Shown: positions 1 through 6,154 of the stretch, in pieces | Layout: each line of letters begins with the position of its first letter | How positions within the stretch are numbered: the stretch's first letter is position 1 | Origin: an uncultured Clostridia bacterium | GTDB lineage: Bacteria > Bacillota > Clostridia > Saccharofermentanales > Fastidiosipilaceae | Direction: 5' to 3' | Length of the DNA: 7,363 bases | Assembly (NCBI GenBank): GCA_947253135.1 | Contig: CAMXYS010000081.1 | Coordinates: 1-7,363, forward strand | Made by a program: the position numbers and the translations under genes | The notes under the pieces: generated by a model | Told to the model about the DNA's origin: nothing | The model's database searches: none | What the model saw: the letters and a program-made list of their open reading frames with translations, nothing else

Positions 1-232
1 TTAGAAGAGCCCCTTCAAAATCGGCCTTATAACCGGCAGGTACAACAATCAAGTCCGCCCCCAGACGGCCGGACAACTGTCCGACACCTTGCGCTAAACC
101 ATTCATAAAGAGGGCTCCACCACACAGGATAAAGGCGAATAGAGCTACCAGTAGCATCAGACTGACACTCCGACCCGACTTGCGACTGATATTTAATTTA
201 GCGATCCGCCAAGCACTTAAGGGACGGTCCAT
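1..232 (-). CDS. FtsX/MacB-type ABC transporter permease, N-terminal part (C-terminus beyond the left edge)
   Basis: Translating leftward from the ATG at 232-230 gives 77 open codons that run off the window. The protein starts MDRPLSAWRIAKLNISR, has one strong membrane helix at about residues 22-45, then a segment ending RLGADLIVVPAGYKADFEGA. This is the usual start of FtsX/MacB-type permeases: a short basic N-terminus, the first helix, then the 'GADLIVVP' beta strand that opens the extracytoplasmic domain. The two complete permeases in this window have the same pattern (YGANFMVLP, YGANINVVP). A strong ribosome binding site AGGAGGAG at 246-239 fixes the start. The remaining helices and the coupling motif lie outside. 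It follows the DUF4418 gene after 92 bp containing a structured element. It probably belongs to a second ABC transporter with its own ATPase further left; I infer this because the ATPase in the window already serves two permeases. Confidence 0.88.
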   Translation of the reverse strand, partial: MDRPLSAWRIAKLNISRKSGRSVSLMLLVALFAFILCGGALFMNGLAQGVGQLSGRLGADLIVVPAGYKADFEGALL

Positions 233-238
233 TTAGCA

Positions 239-246
239 CTCCTCCT
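239..246 (-). promoter_or_regulatory. Ribosome binding site of the partial ABC permease
   Basis: The minus strand reads AGGAGGAG followed by six bases and the ATG at 232. It is a near-perfect Shine-Dalgarno sequence. It identifies the start of a gene that would be easy to miss because it is cut by the window edge. Confidence 0.85.
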
Positions 247-259
247 GATTAGCCCTGTT

Positions 260-300
260 GATGTTTACCTTGCAAGGCAACATCTGCCGCCTTGCAAGGT
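260..300 (-). repeat. Paired palindromes able to form two competing hairpins upstream of the third ABC permease
   Basis: The 10-bp palindrome CCTTGCAAGG occurs twice, at 268-277 and 290-299, exactly 22 bp apart. Its flanks extend the pair to a perfect 12-bp inverted repeat: ACCTTGCAAGGC at 267-278 against GCCTTGCAAGGT at 289-300, with a 10-base loop. A second pairing is possible: GATGTT at 260-265 with AACATC at 279-284, enclosing one copy of the palindrome. The two structures exclude each other. There is no T-run on either side, so this is not an ordinary terminator. It ends 13 bases before the ribosome binding site of the partial permease. It may be a regulatory RNA structure, a processing or stability hairpin, or a two-site protein operator; the sequence does not decide between these. 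Confidence 0.75.
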
Positions 301-324
301 CCTGCTTTACTTGTAAAAGCTTTC

Positions 325-819
325 TTAATTCTTCTTTTCAGTCCATGCCTTTAATAACAAAACAACAGCCAGTACGGCCAAAACCAACATCAAGATATGA
401 ATGACAGCATAAGACTGGTGGCAGGCCATATCGGCTTTTTTGCAAAGGCCGAAGGTCATCACATGCATTTGTCCGTCCTGCCCCATCATGGGTTCCATCC
501 CCGGCACCGGAATTTTAATTTTACGGGTGACCAGTAGATAAGAAAAGACTACCGCCAGGATGCTCAGCAGAGAGCCTACAATATAGCCCCCCTTGCGATT
601 CACTAAGATTTGAATCAACAGCCAAACAGCCAGGACAGCAAAAACAACCGCTGTGTAAATAGCACTGTAATGGCAAGCCATAAATTTACCATTTTCCATG
701 GGACCACATACCGGCATCAGCCAGCGGGGAAAGATGGCAACCACCAAGCTCAAAAGCAGCATAATTAAGCTGATGATGCGGTTAGACTTAGACGTATGAT
801 TAATCGTTGATATACTCAT
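325..819 (-). CDS. DUF4418 family four-helix membrane protein with duplicated Cys/Met/His motifs
   Basis: 164 residues. Hydrophobic helices lie at about 15-35, 52-72, 78-97 and 136-157, with short charged ends (NRKGG at 74-78 and KAWTEKKN at the C-terminus) that suggest both termini are cytoplasmic. Two similar motifs fall on the same, probably outer, face: C38 followed by MACH at 47-50, and C125 followed by MACH at 131-134. The outer loop between helices 3 and 4 is rich in methionine (M108, M111, M112, M118, M121). The pattern fits the DUF4418 family, whose function is not known to me; metal binding is an inference from these residues. The start is ATG at 819, preceded by GGAGGAG at close spacing; an upstream in-frame ATG at 852 has weaker support. 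The gene lies 104 bp after the FMN-binding lipoprotein gene and before an ABC permease. It may work with either. Confidence 0.85.
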   Translation of the reverse strand: MSISTINHTSKSNRIISLIMLLLSLVVAIFPRWLMPVCGPMENGKFMACHYSAIYTAVVFAVLAVWLLIQILVNRKGGYIVGSLLSILAVVFSYLLVTRKIKIPVPGMEPMMGQDGQMHVMTFGLCKKADMACHQSYAVIHILMLVLAVLAVVLLLKAWTEKKN

Positions 820-923
820 AAACTCCTCCGGGCAAGTCCAGCTGCCCTTCACTGATAAAAGGTGGATAGGATAAAAGCCATACTACAGCCTCTCAAGCAG
901 GCGTTAGAGAACGGCAGGTCCGC

Positions 924-1385
924 CTACTTGCCTTGATTGGCAGCTTGATCCAAGGCGTCCCAAACTGCTTCTTTAAAACGCTTTAAAGAAATGGTTGCCC
1001 CTGAAATCCCGTCAACCTGTTCGGGGTCCTGGGCTTCCAGCAGCTTGTCCGGATAAGCTTGGATGCCGGCCAAAGCCTTTTGGGCTAAGGCAAAGTTTGC
1101 TTCACCTGTTTTTTCCCCATAGTGCTCGTCCTTAACCTTTCCGTCACCTTCTTTCTCCACACTCTCGCAGGCTACAATCTTACCCGCTTGAACGACGATC
1201 TTCACATCAACGGACGACTTGGAAGGGTCATCTGATTCATCCTCGTAATGTCCCCGGTACTCGCCATCCGTTAAAGTCAATTTTGCAAAATCTCTTTTCT
1301 GTCCGCAACCACTAAATAAGGTTCCGACCAGCAGGCCTGTTATGGCCAAGCAGGCCATCCGGCAGCTTTTAATACGCTTATTCAT
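924..1385 (-). CDS. FMN-binding domain lipoprotein
   Basis: 153 residues. A basic start (MNKRIKSCR) and a hydrophobic stretch lead to a lipobox-like FSGC with C27 as the predicted lipidated cysteine, followed by an acidic, hydrophilic segment. The FMN-binding domain (PF04205 type) fills about residues 38-148: it opens with TDGEYRGHYEDE and ends with the motif D125-GISGAT-I-S133. In this family the threonine of the DGxSGAT motif (T131 here) is where ApbE attaches FMN covalently, so a bound flavin outside the membrane is expected. The start is ATG at 1385 with AGGAGGAG just upstream; a longer reading frame to 1418 would place that site inside the gene. It begins 38 bp after the ABC ATPase gene ends. 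In related P19 loci thioredoxin-like proteins occupy this part, so it may deliver electrons for iron reduction; that role is inferred. The lipobox has F at -3, which is less usual but tolerated. Confidence 0.9.
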   Translation of the reverse strand: MNKRIKSCRMACLAITGLLVGTLFSGCGQKRDFAKLTLTDGEYRGHYEDESDDPSKSSVDVKIVVQAGKIVACESVEKEGDGKVKDEHYGEKTGEANFALAQKALAGIQAYPDKLLEAQDPEQVDGISGATISLKRFKEAVWDALDQAANQGK

Positions 1386-1423
1386 TTGTTCTCCTCCTCT
1401 GACATTTACCCTGAACAAGGCTG

Positions 1424-2125
1424 TCAGACTTGTTCACGGGCTGACTTCAAATCTTCTACAGCACTGATTTTTCCATAGTCCAAGATAATTTTTCGCTCAG
1501 CCTGCTCACCCACTGACAGATCATGGGTCACGACCACAATCGTAGCCCCCTCCTCATGCAGCTGGTGGAGAATGCGGATAACGAGTTGCTCATTTTCCTC
1601 ATCCAGGTTACCAGTGGGCTCATCCGCCAAGATAAGCTCCGGGTTGTTGATTAGGGCTCTGGCAATGCAGACTCTTTGCTGTTCGCCACCAGACAATTGG
1701 CGAGGCAGGTGATCAGCCCGGTTTAACAGACCCACCTTGTCGAGGGCTGCCAAGGCCTCCTTTTCGTCCGGCATACTGTGATAGTACTGGGCAACCATGA
1801 CATTCTCCACCGCCGTCAAATATTGAATCAGGTGGAATTGCTGAAATATTAAGCCGATTTTTTCGCGTCGAATGGTCGTTAAATTGTGCTGGCTTTCCTT
1901 GGTGATATCTTGCCCATCTAAAAGGACTTTGCCGTGCGAAGGCTTGTCCATACAACCAATGATGTTCATCAAGGTAGTTTTACCGGAGCCGGATGACCCC
2001 ATCACCGAAATCCATTCCCCCCGCTTGACCGTCAGGTTGATATCCTGCAAGGCATTTACGGTTTCATATATTTTAGAAACATTCTCTAACTCTAAAAGCA
2101 AGTCCTGCTTGTCTGAACCTGTCAT
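1424..2125 (-). CDS. ABC transporter ATP-binding protein (LolD/MacB type), P19-associated
   Basis: 233 residues, a complete single-domain ATPase with every expected motif: Walker A GSSGSGKTT (about 43-51, K49), Q-loop at Q95 (FQQF), signature LSGGEQQR (144-151), Walker B and D-loop LILADEPTGNLD (164-175, catalytic E169), and the switch histidine in VVVTHD (H201). It resembles the ATPases that drive FtsX/MacB permeases, such as LolD and, in the same gene context, Campylobacter Cj1663. It should energise the two permeases encoded just upstream in the operon. The start chosen is ATG at 2125, with GGGAGAAG eight bases upstream; the earlier GTG at 2140 lies inside that ribosome binding site and has none of its own. 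The gene ends with TGA at 1426-1424. The transported compound is not known; this class often moves material outward or works mechanically rather than importing. Confidence 0.95.
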   Translation of the reverse strand: MTGSDKQDLLLELENVSKIYETVNALQDINLTVKRGEWISVMGSSGSGKTTLMNIIGCMDKPSHGKVLLDGQDITKESQHNLTTIRREKIGLIFQQFHLIQYLTAVENVMVAQYYHSMPDEKEALAALDKVGLLNRADHLPRQLSGGEQQRVCIARALINNPELILADEPTGNLDEENEQLVIRILHQLHEEGATIVVVTHDLSVGEQAERKIILDYGKISAVEDLKSAREQV

Positions 2126-2221
2126 TATTTCTTCTCCCACTCTAGTTACTCTAGCCGACTGATATCTTTGTCACCGCCGGTATCCGGCCGCCTCAAGCCA
2201 CTCTGTTTAACCAGCGCCGGC

Positions 2222-3472
2222 TTACTCGCCGCGCAAGACCAAGGCCGGATCCACCTTGACCGCCTGCTTGACCGGCCAAAGGCTGGCCGCCACCGTCACC
2301 AGTATTGCCATCAGCACCGTAGCCGGGGCCAGCCACCAAGAAAACTCGATGGCCCGTCCAAAGACCGTCAAGCTGACCCTTTGAGCAAAAAACCAACCAA
2401 AGAGGACGCCCAAAGCCCCGCCTAATAAGCCGAGACCGCTTCCTTCTCCTAGAAACTCGCGCACGATATCTCTGTCCGGAGCACCTAAAGCCTTCTTTAG
2501 GCCAATCTCCTTGCGTCTTTCCGTCACCACCGCCATCATCGTGGTCAAGACCGAAATCATGGTCAAGAGCAAGACCACTACATCTACCAATAAGACCAGG
2601 GCCTGCAACTTGCCTAAGACTCGGTCTTGGGACTGAGTCACACGGCGGACCGGCCGACCGACAACCTCCGGTACGTCCGTTTTTAAGCGGTCAGCCAAGG
2701 CCTGAAGACTCTCAGCATCACCCTCTACGGAACATTCAATGCCGTCAATCCTCGTCTGGTCTTCCAGCATTTGGTTGAGGGTCTTTAAATCCAAAAAGAT
2801 AAAACCCTCTTCCGCCCCGCCGGTCGTCACAATTCCTTTAACGGTCAAATCCTTGGCATAGTAGTCTTCGACTGCATTTTTGACCTTGCTCTCTTCAGCT
2901 GAATCTGTATGGGTGGACCCCACCACCTGGCGGCCATACTTGATGCCTTCAACCCGGAAGCGGTCTCCTACTTGTAAACCGATGGTCCGGGCGATTTCTT
3001 TACCGACCATAACCCCGTCCGGGTCATCCTTTGTCCACTCCCCTTCGATATACCAAAAGGGGCTGTTTTTCCGGGCCTGTTCCAAGTCTGTTCCCGCTAA
3101 AATATAGGGTTTTTGGTTGATTTTAGTGGTCTCATAACGGTAGGGAGCCAAGCCGACCAGCCGGTCTGCCGGCAAGGTTGACTGAACCTGCCCCAAGGTT
3201 TCTTCGCTAATCTTCTCGTCGCCCGACGGCAGGACCATAAAATTAGCCCCGTAGGAGCGAAATTCCTTGCCTAATTGTCGGGGGATGTCGTAGTAAATCA
3301 TCACCATGCCGCTCATAACCGTTGCCCCGATGGCAATGGCCATCAAGGCGATCAGCATGCGCGACCGGCGGCGCACCAGCGAGCCGATAATCATCCGCAG
3401 ATACATCCGGCGCTTGGTCATTTTGAGCCCTTTGAGCCTTTGCCGCCGCTCTTTATTCTTCCCTTTATTCAC
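2222..3472 (-). CDS. FtsX-like ABC transporter permease (second of the P19-associated pair)
   Basis: 416 residues with the MacB/FtsX layout: basic cytoplasmic N-terminus (1-36), helix 1 at about 38-60, a large extracytoplasmic domain (about 61-285) opening with YGANFMVLP, then helices at about 291-315, 345-365 and 380-402. Between helices 2 and 3 is the coupling segment ERRKEIGLKKALGA (318-331) that contacts the ATPase. The start is GTG at 3472, supported by GGGAGG seven bases upstream; that site lies in the last codons of the preceding permease gene, and only four bases separate the stop and the GTG. An internal ATG at 3421 is a weaker alternative with AAAGGG before it. It matches the position of Cj1662 in the Campylobacter p19 locus and probably forms a heterodimer with the neighbouring permease. 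There are 96 bases between its stop and the ATPase start, with no convincing terminator. Confidence 0.93.
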   Translation of the reverse strand: MNKGKNKERRQRLKGLKMTKRRMYLRMIIGSLVRRRSRMLIALMAIAIGATVMSGMVMIYYDIPRQLGKEFRSYGANFMVLPSGDEKISEETLGQVQSTLPADRLVGLAPYRYETTKINQKPYILAGTDLEQARKNSPFWYIEGEWTKDDPDGVMVGKEIARTIGLQVGDRFRVEGIKYGRQVVGSTHTDSAEESKVKNAVEDYYAKDLTVKGIVTTGGAEEGFIFLDLKTLNQMLEDQTRIDGIECSVEGDAESLQALADRLKTDVPEVVGRPVRRVTQSQDRVLGKLQALVLLVDVVVLLLTMISVLTTMMAVVTERRKEIGLKKALGAPDRDIVREFLGEGSGLGLLGGALGVLFGWFFAQRVSLTVFGRAIEFSWWLAPATVLMAILVTVAASLWPVKQAVKVDPALVLRGE

Positions 3473-3476
3473 CGAC

Positions 3477-4760
3477 TTACCTCCCGTGTAACACTTCTGT
3501 TGGTTTGAGCTTCAGCAAGTAACGAATAGCCGGTATGCTGCCGATCAGAATGACGGCCAGTAAAACGACTACATCAATTGGGACCACCATGATGGCCGGG
3601 GGGATGGTTGCGTCAAAGACGGTCAGGCCGATGATTTGGGTAAAGCCCAAGCCGGCCACATAGCCGAGCGCACCGCCAAACAGGCCGGTCAGCAGTATCT
3701 CCGTCAAAATCAGTAGGACAATTCGGACATCTCTTCCGCCAAGGGCCTTGATCAGGCCAATTTCCTGGCTGCGTTCAATCACTGAATTGGTGATTAGGTT
3801 GCTGATGCCCAAGGCTGACCCGATCGAGCTCAAAATGGTAATCATCAACATCAAAAATTGGGTTTTAGCTAAAACAGCTCCCTCCGATTCAGCCACTTGG
3901 CGGACCGGCTTAGCCACTGAATCAGTAACCACTTCTTGTATTTGATAGCAGATGGAGCTGACATAGGCCGTGCAATACCATGTTTCATACTCCGAAGGGG
4001 TCAAAGAGTCCGGATTTTGGGAGGCCTTTCGGGCTAGGTCATTATCCGGTGTCGTTAAGGCTGACACTTCGATGGCCGAAATTTTCCCCTCCAGCCCGGC
4101 CAATTTTTGAGCTTCTTTAAGGGGGAGGAAAATTTCCTTATCTTCATCGCCGCCCGCATTGATGATGCCTTTAATCTTAAATTGCTCTTTGCGGCCGCCC
4201 AAGGCAAGCGACACCTGATCGCCGACCTTTAAGCCGTTCTTGCCGGCCAATAAGGAACCCAACAGCATGGCTTTTTCGTCTGTTTCCGCCAGCCACTCGC
4301 CCTCGATGTGCCACCAAGACTTCATCTCTTTGATGCCGGCAGAAATTTCCTCACCGGTGGGCAGCTTCATTTGCTTGTCAAACCAGACACCCCGGACTCG
4401 AGTCTGTCCGCCGAGTTCAGTTGAATCCGCCCACAAGGACAGACTGGGAGCAAAATTAACCACATTGAAGCCCCAAAAGATTTGCTTGATTTTAGGGGCA
4501 TCTTCTTCTTCCAGATACTTGTCTTCGACACCCGCACCGTCAGAAATACCATAGAGGTCATCCAGCAGGGAGGCATCCTTGGGCACCACATTGATGTTGG
4601 CACCATAGGTTTTTAATTCCCGGTTAATCTTATCCCCTACACCCAGCATGACATTCAGCATGGCGGTGACGAGGGATATGCCCAAGGCCACTGTAAAGGC
4701 GATCATAAACATCTTGCCCCGCTGGCGGAACAGGGTGCCTCTTACCATCTTCCAAAACAT
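3477..4760 (-). CDS. FtsX-like ABC transporter permease (first of the P19-associated pair)
   Basis: 427 residues. Helix 1 lies at about 17-40, followed by an extracytoplasmic domain (about 41-298) opening with YGANINVVP, then helices at about 301-325, 348-371 and 390-412. The coupling segment ERSQEIGLIKALGG (329-342) is clear, and the end KLKPTEVLHGR is typical of the FtsX domain. A distinctive stretch WYCTAYVSSICYQIQE (261-276) carries two cysteines, C263 and C271, in the outer domain near helix 2. It corresponds in position to Cj1661 of the C. jejuni p19 locus. The start is ATG at 4760 with AGGAG six bases upstream, inside the end of the DUF2318 gene; only one base separates that gene's TGA from this ATG, so translation is probably coupled. 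The two permeases differ clearly from each other, as expected for a heterodimer. The substrate is unknown. Confidence 0.93.
   Translation of the reverse strand: MFWKMVRGTLFRQRGKMFMIAFTVALGISLVTAMLNVMLGVGDKINRELKTYGANINVVPKDASLLDDLYGISDGAGVEDKYLEEEDAPKIKQIFWGFNVVNFAPSLSLWADSTELGGQTRVRGVWFDKQMKLPTGEEISAGIKEMKSWWHIEGEWLAETDEKAMLLGSLLAGKNGLKVGDQVSLALGGRKEQFKIKGIINAGGDEDKEIFLPLKEAQKLAGLEGKISAIEVSALTTPDNDLARKASQNPDSLTPSEYETWYCTAYVSSICYQIQEVVTDSVAKPVRQVAESEGAVLAKTQFLMLMITILSSIGSALGISNLITNSVIERSQEIGLIKALGGRDVRIVLLILTEILLTGLFGGALGYVAGLGFTQIIGLTVFDATIPPAIMVVPIDVVVLLAVILIGSIPAIRYLLKLKPTEVLHGR
3480..3485 (-). promoter_or_regulatory. Ribosome binding site that fixes the GTG start of the second permease
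   Basis: The minus strand reads GGGAGG, covering the final Gly-Arg codons and first stop-codon border of the upstream permease gene, seven bases before GTG at 3472. It supports GTG rather than the internal ATG at 3421 and indicates translational coupling. Confidence 0.7.
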
Positions 4761-4761
4761 C

Positions 4762-6060
4762 TCAATCTCCTATCGGGAAGCGATCTTTTTCAACTTGCAG
4801 ATCGCCCTTGTCAATATAAATTTTGGCGTCCTTAATTTCATAAGGAAAGGGGACCGGGTTACAGCCACCCTTAAAGCCGATGGTCGCCTTGTTCATGACC
4901 ACGTCGCAACGCTTGCAAATGACCTCATGATTGCGTTCAAAATAGCCGGCCACACCACAGATGTCACAAGCGTCAAGACCCAGTCCGTAAGCATTTCCTT
5001 GCGGCTTCCTGACCACCAAAAAGCGAATGTCGTGCCCCTCAAAAGAGTAGGAAAAACGATGCAGGTGGCCGTCATCCACATCCGACAGGGGGATCACAAT
5101 CCGGTCTCCCTCTTCCTGATAAGGTTGGGGCGGCGTCAGGACAACCGGCCGGTTGACATAGGCATGGAGGGCCGAGACTGTCAAAAATACAAGGACGGAA
5201 AAAATGACGGCAGTCACAGACCAGCGCCGACAATTGCGCAAACGCCAGCGCTCTTTTCGCCTGGCCGCCGGATGGGGATAGTCTCCATGCAATTTGAGGT
5301 TGGCTAAAAATACCGCAAGCGCTGCAATAAGGGTCACCAAGAGGTAGCCGGCGCCGACAAAGGGCAAACTTTTATCCTCAAAAATCATAATGGCAAAGAC
5401 CAGGTCATTTTGGCTGGATAAAATTCTCAAACGGGCCAGGGCACTGATTCCTCTCAGGGCATAGTCAATATTAAGTGCCAGCACAAATAAAATAAACAGG
5501 ATCCGGCGGGCCCTGCCGCGGGATCGGTTGAGGATTTTATAGGTTGCAAGGCAGGTCATAAAGGCAGTCAGGATACCGATTAAAAAGCCCGCCACTCTTA
5601 ACAGTGAGGCCGTGCCGAAGGAGTCTTCACCAAAGGCTATGAACTCATTTGTCTGGGCAAATAGAATCGGCAAGAGGGTGACGGCCATAAAGGCTAGAAC
5701 CAGACCGCCCGTAGCCCCGCCCAAAATGGTTAAAAAGCCGGGCCGAGAGCTGCGAACTTTCCGCCCCCGCGACCGAACGACCTGGTAAACGATCGCAATC
5801 AATAAAAAAAGCAAGAGCAGCAGCCAGGCTAAAGCAATGGCCTGGCGGTTCAATCGAACCAGACTTTTAAGCATCTGCTTAGCCTGCGTCCGGCGGACAA
5901 AGGCTATTACGCAGGACAAGACCAGCCCTAAAAGCCCACCCGCCAGAATCAAGATGCGGGCCACTTTGCTTTTTGTATCGTCGCCAAACCGGCTCATAAC
6001 AGCCACTGCATAGGATAGAGGCAGTAGGGTCGATACGGCTGTGATAAAAAAAGGTAACAC
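4762..6060 (-). CDS. DUF2318 (FtrD-like) multi-spanning membrane protein with cysteine-rich C-terminal domain
   Basis: 432 residues from GTG at 6060. About eight hydrophobic helices occupy roughly the first 300 residues; then a C-terminal domain of about 130 residues carries CDIC, then GYFERNHEVICKRC, and IGFKGGCNPVPFPYEI. These five cysteines and the GGCNPxP signature are typical of DUF2318, described as Fe-S-containing or FtrD-like membrane proteins and found beside P19 and FTR1 (Cj1660 is the shorter Campylobacter counterpart). A role in electron transfer to iron, or in receiving iron from P19, is likely but unproven. Start: AAAGGGAG lies 11 bases before GTG 6060; another in-frame GTG at 6072 overlaps that ribosome binding site and would add four residues, and an upstream stop at 6099-6097 excludes longer forms. 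It ends one base before the next gene. The expected topology places the cysteine domain outside, but helix count by eye is uncertain. Confidence 0.9.
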   Translation of the reverse strand: MLPFFITAVSTLLPLSYAVAVMSRFGDDTKSKVARILILAGGLLGLVLSCVIAFVRRTQAKQMLKSLVRLNRQAIALAWLLLLLFLLIAIVYQVVRSRGRKVRSSRPGFLTILGGATGGLVLAFMAVTLLPILFAQTNEFIAFGEDSFGTASLLRVAGFLIGILTAFMTCLATYKILNRSRGRARRILFILFVLALNIDYALRGISALARLRILSSQNDLVFAIMIFEDKSLPFVGAGYLLVTLIAALAVFLANLKLHGDYPHPAARRKERWRLRNCRRWSVTAVIFSVLVFLTVSALHAYVNRPVVLTPPQPYQEEGDRIVIPLSDVDDGHLHRFSYSFEGHDIRFLVVRKPQGNAYGLGLDACDICGVAGYFERNHEVICKRCDVVMNKATIGFKGGCNPVPFPYEIKDAKIYIDKGDLQVEKDRFPIGD

Positions 6061-6071
6061 GGTTCTGCTCA

Positions 6072-6079
6072 CTCCCTTT
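6072..6079 (-). promoter_or_regulatory. Ribosome binding site of the DUF2318 gene
   Basis: The minus strand reads AAAGGGAG. It overlaps the GTG at 6072 but lies 11 bases before the GTG at 6060, so it favours the shorter protein. The spacing is a little long, and expression may be modest. The site sits immediately after the T-rich tail of the hairpin that follows the P19 gene. Confidence 0.5.
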
Positions 6080-6081
6080 AT

Positions 6082-6130
6082 TAAAAAGCAAAGAGGTCAG
6101 GCGGGAGTTATGACCGCCCACCGGACCTCT
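6082..6130 (-). terminator. Terminator-like hairpin between the P19 and DUF2318 genes
   Basis: On the minus strand AGAGGTC (6130-6124) pairs with GACCTCT (6098-6092), and inside it GGCGG (6118-6114) pairs with CCGCC (6104-6100) around a nine-base loop. The stem is followed at once by TTGCTTTTTAA, a T-rich run broken by GC. It lies 25 bases after the P19 stop codon and just before the ribosome binding site of the next gene. The broken T-run and the internal loop suggest partial termination, giving more P19 transcript than transcript for the membrane proteins. Confidence 0.75.
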
Positions 6131-6154
6131 CACTCATTCACGAATAGTAGCCTA

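Noticed and set aside
260..300. Intrinsic terminator after DUF4418
   Set aside because: The 12-bp stem is strong, but on the minus strand it is followed by AAACATCAAC and on the plus strand by CCTGCTTTAC, neither a T-run.
1872..2162. Plus-strand reading frame opposite the ABC ATPase
   Set aside because: It is a shadow of the conserved Walker A region on the minus strand and resembles no protein family.
2170..2190. GCCGG-TAT-CCGGC inverted repeat between the second permease and the ATPase
   Set aside because: The three-base loop and five-pair stem with no T-run are expected by chance in GC-rich sequence.
2193..2425. Short reading frames on both strands around the end of the second permease
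   Set aside because: They overlap the clear FtsX C-terminus in other frames; the Pro/Gly/Arg-rich composition is typical of shadow frames in GC-rich sequence.
4648..5307. Long plus-strand reading frame (219 codons) across the DUF2318/permease joint
   Set aside because: It lies antisense to two well-identified genes, has no recognisable domain or ribosome binding site, and its composition follows from the opposite strand's codon use.
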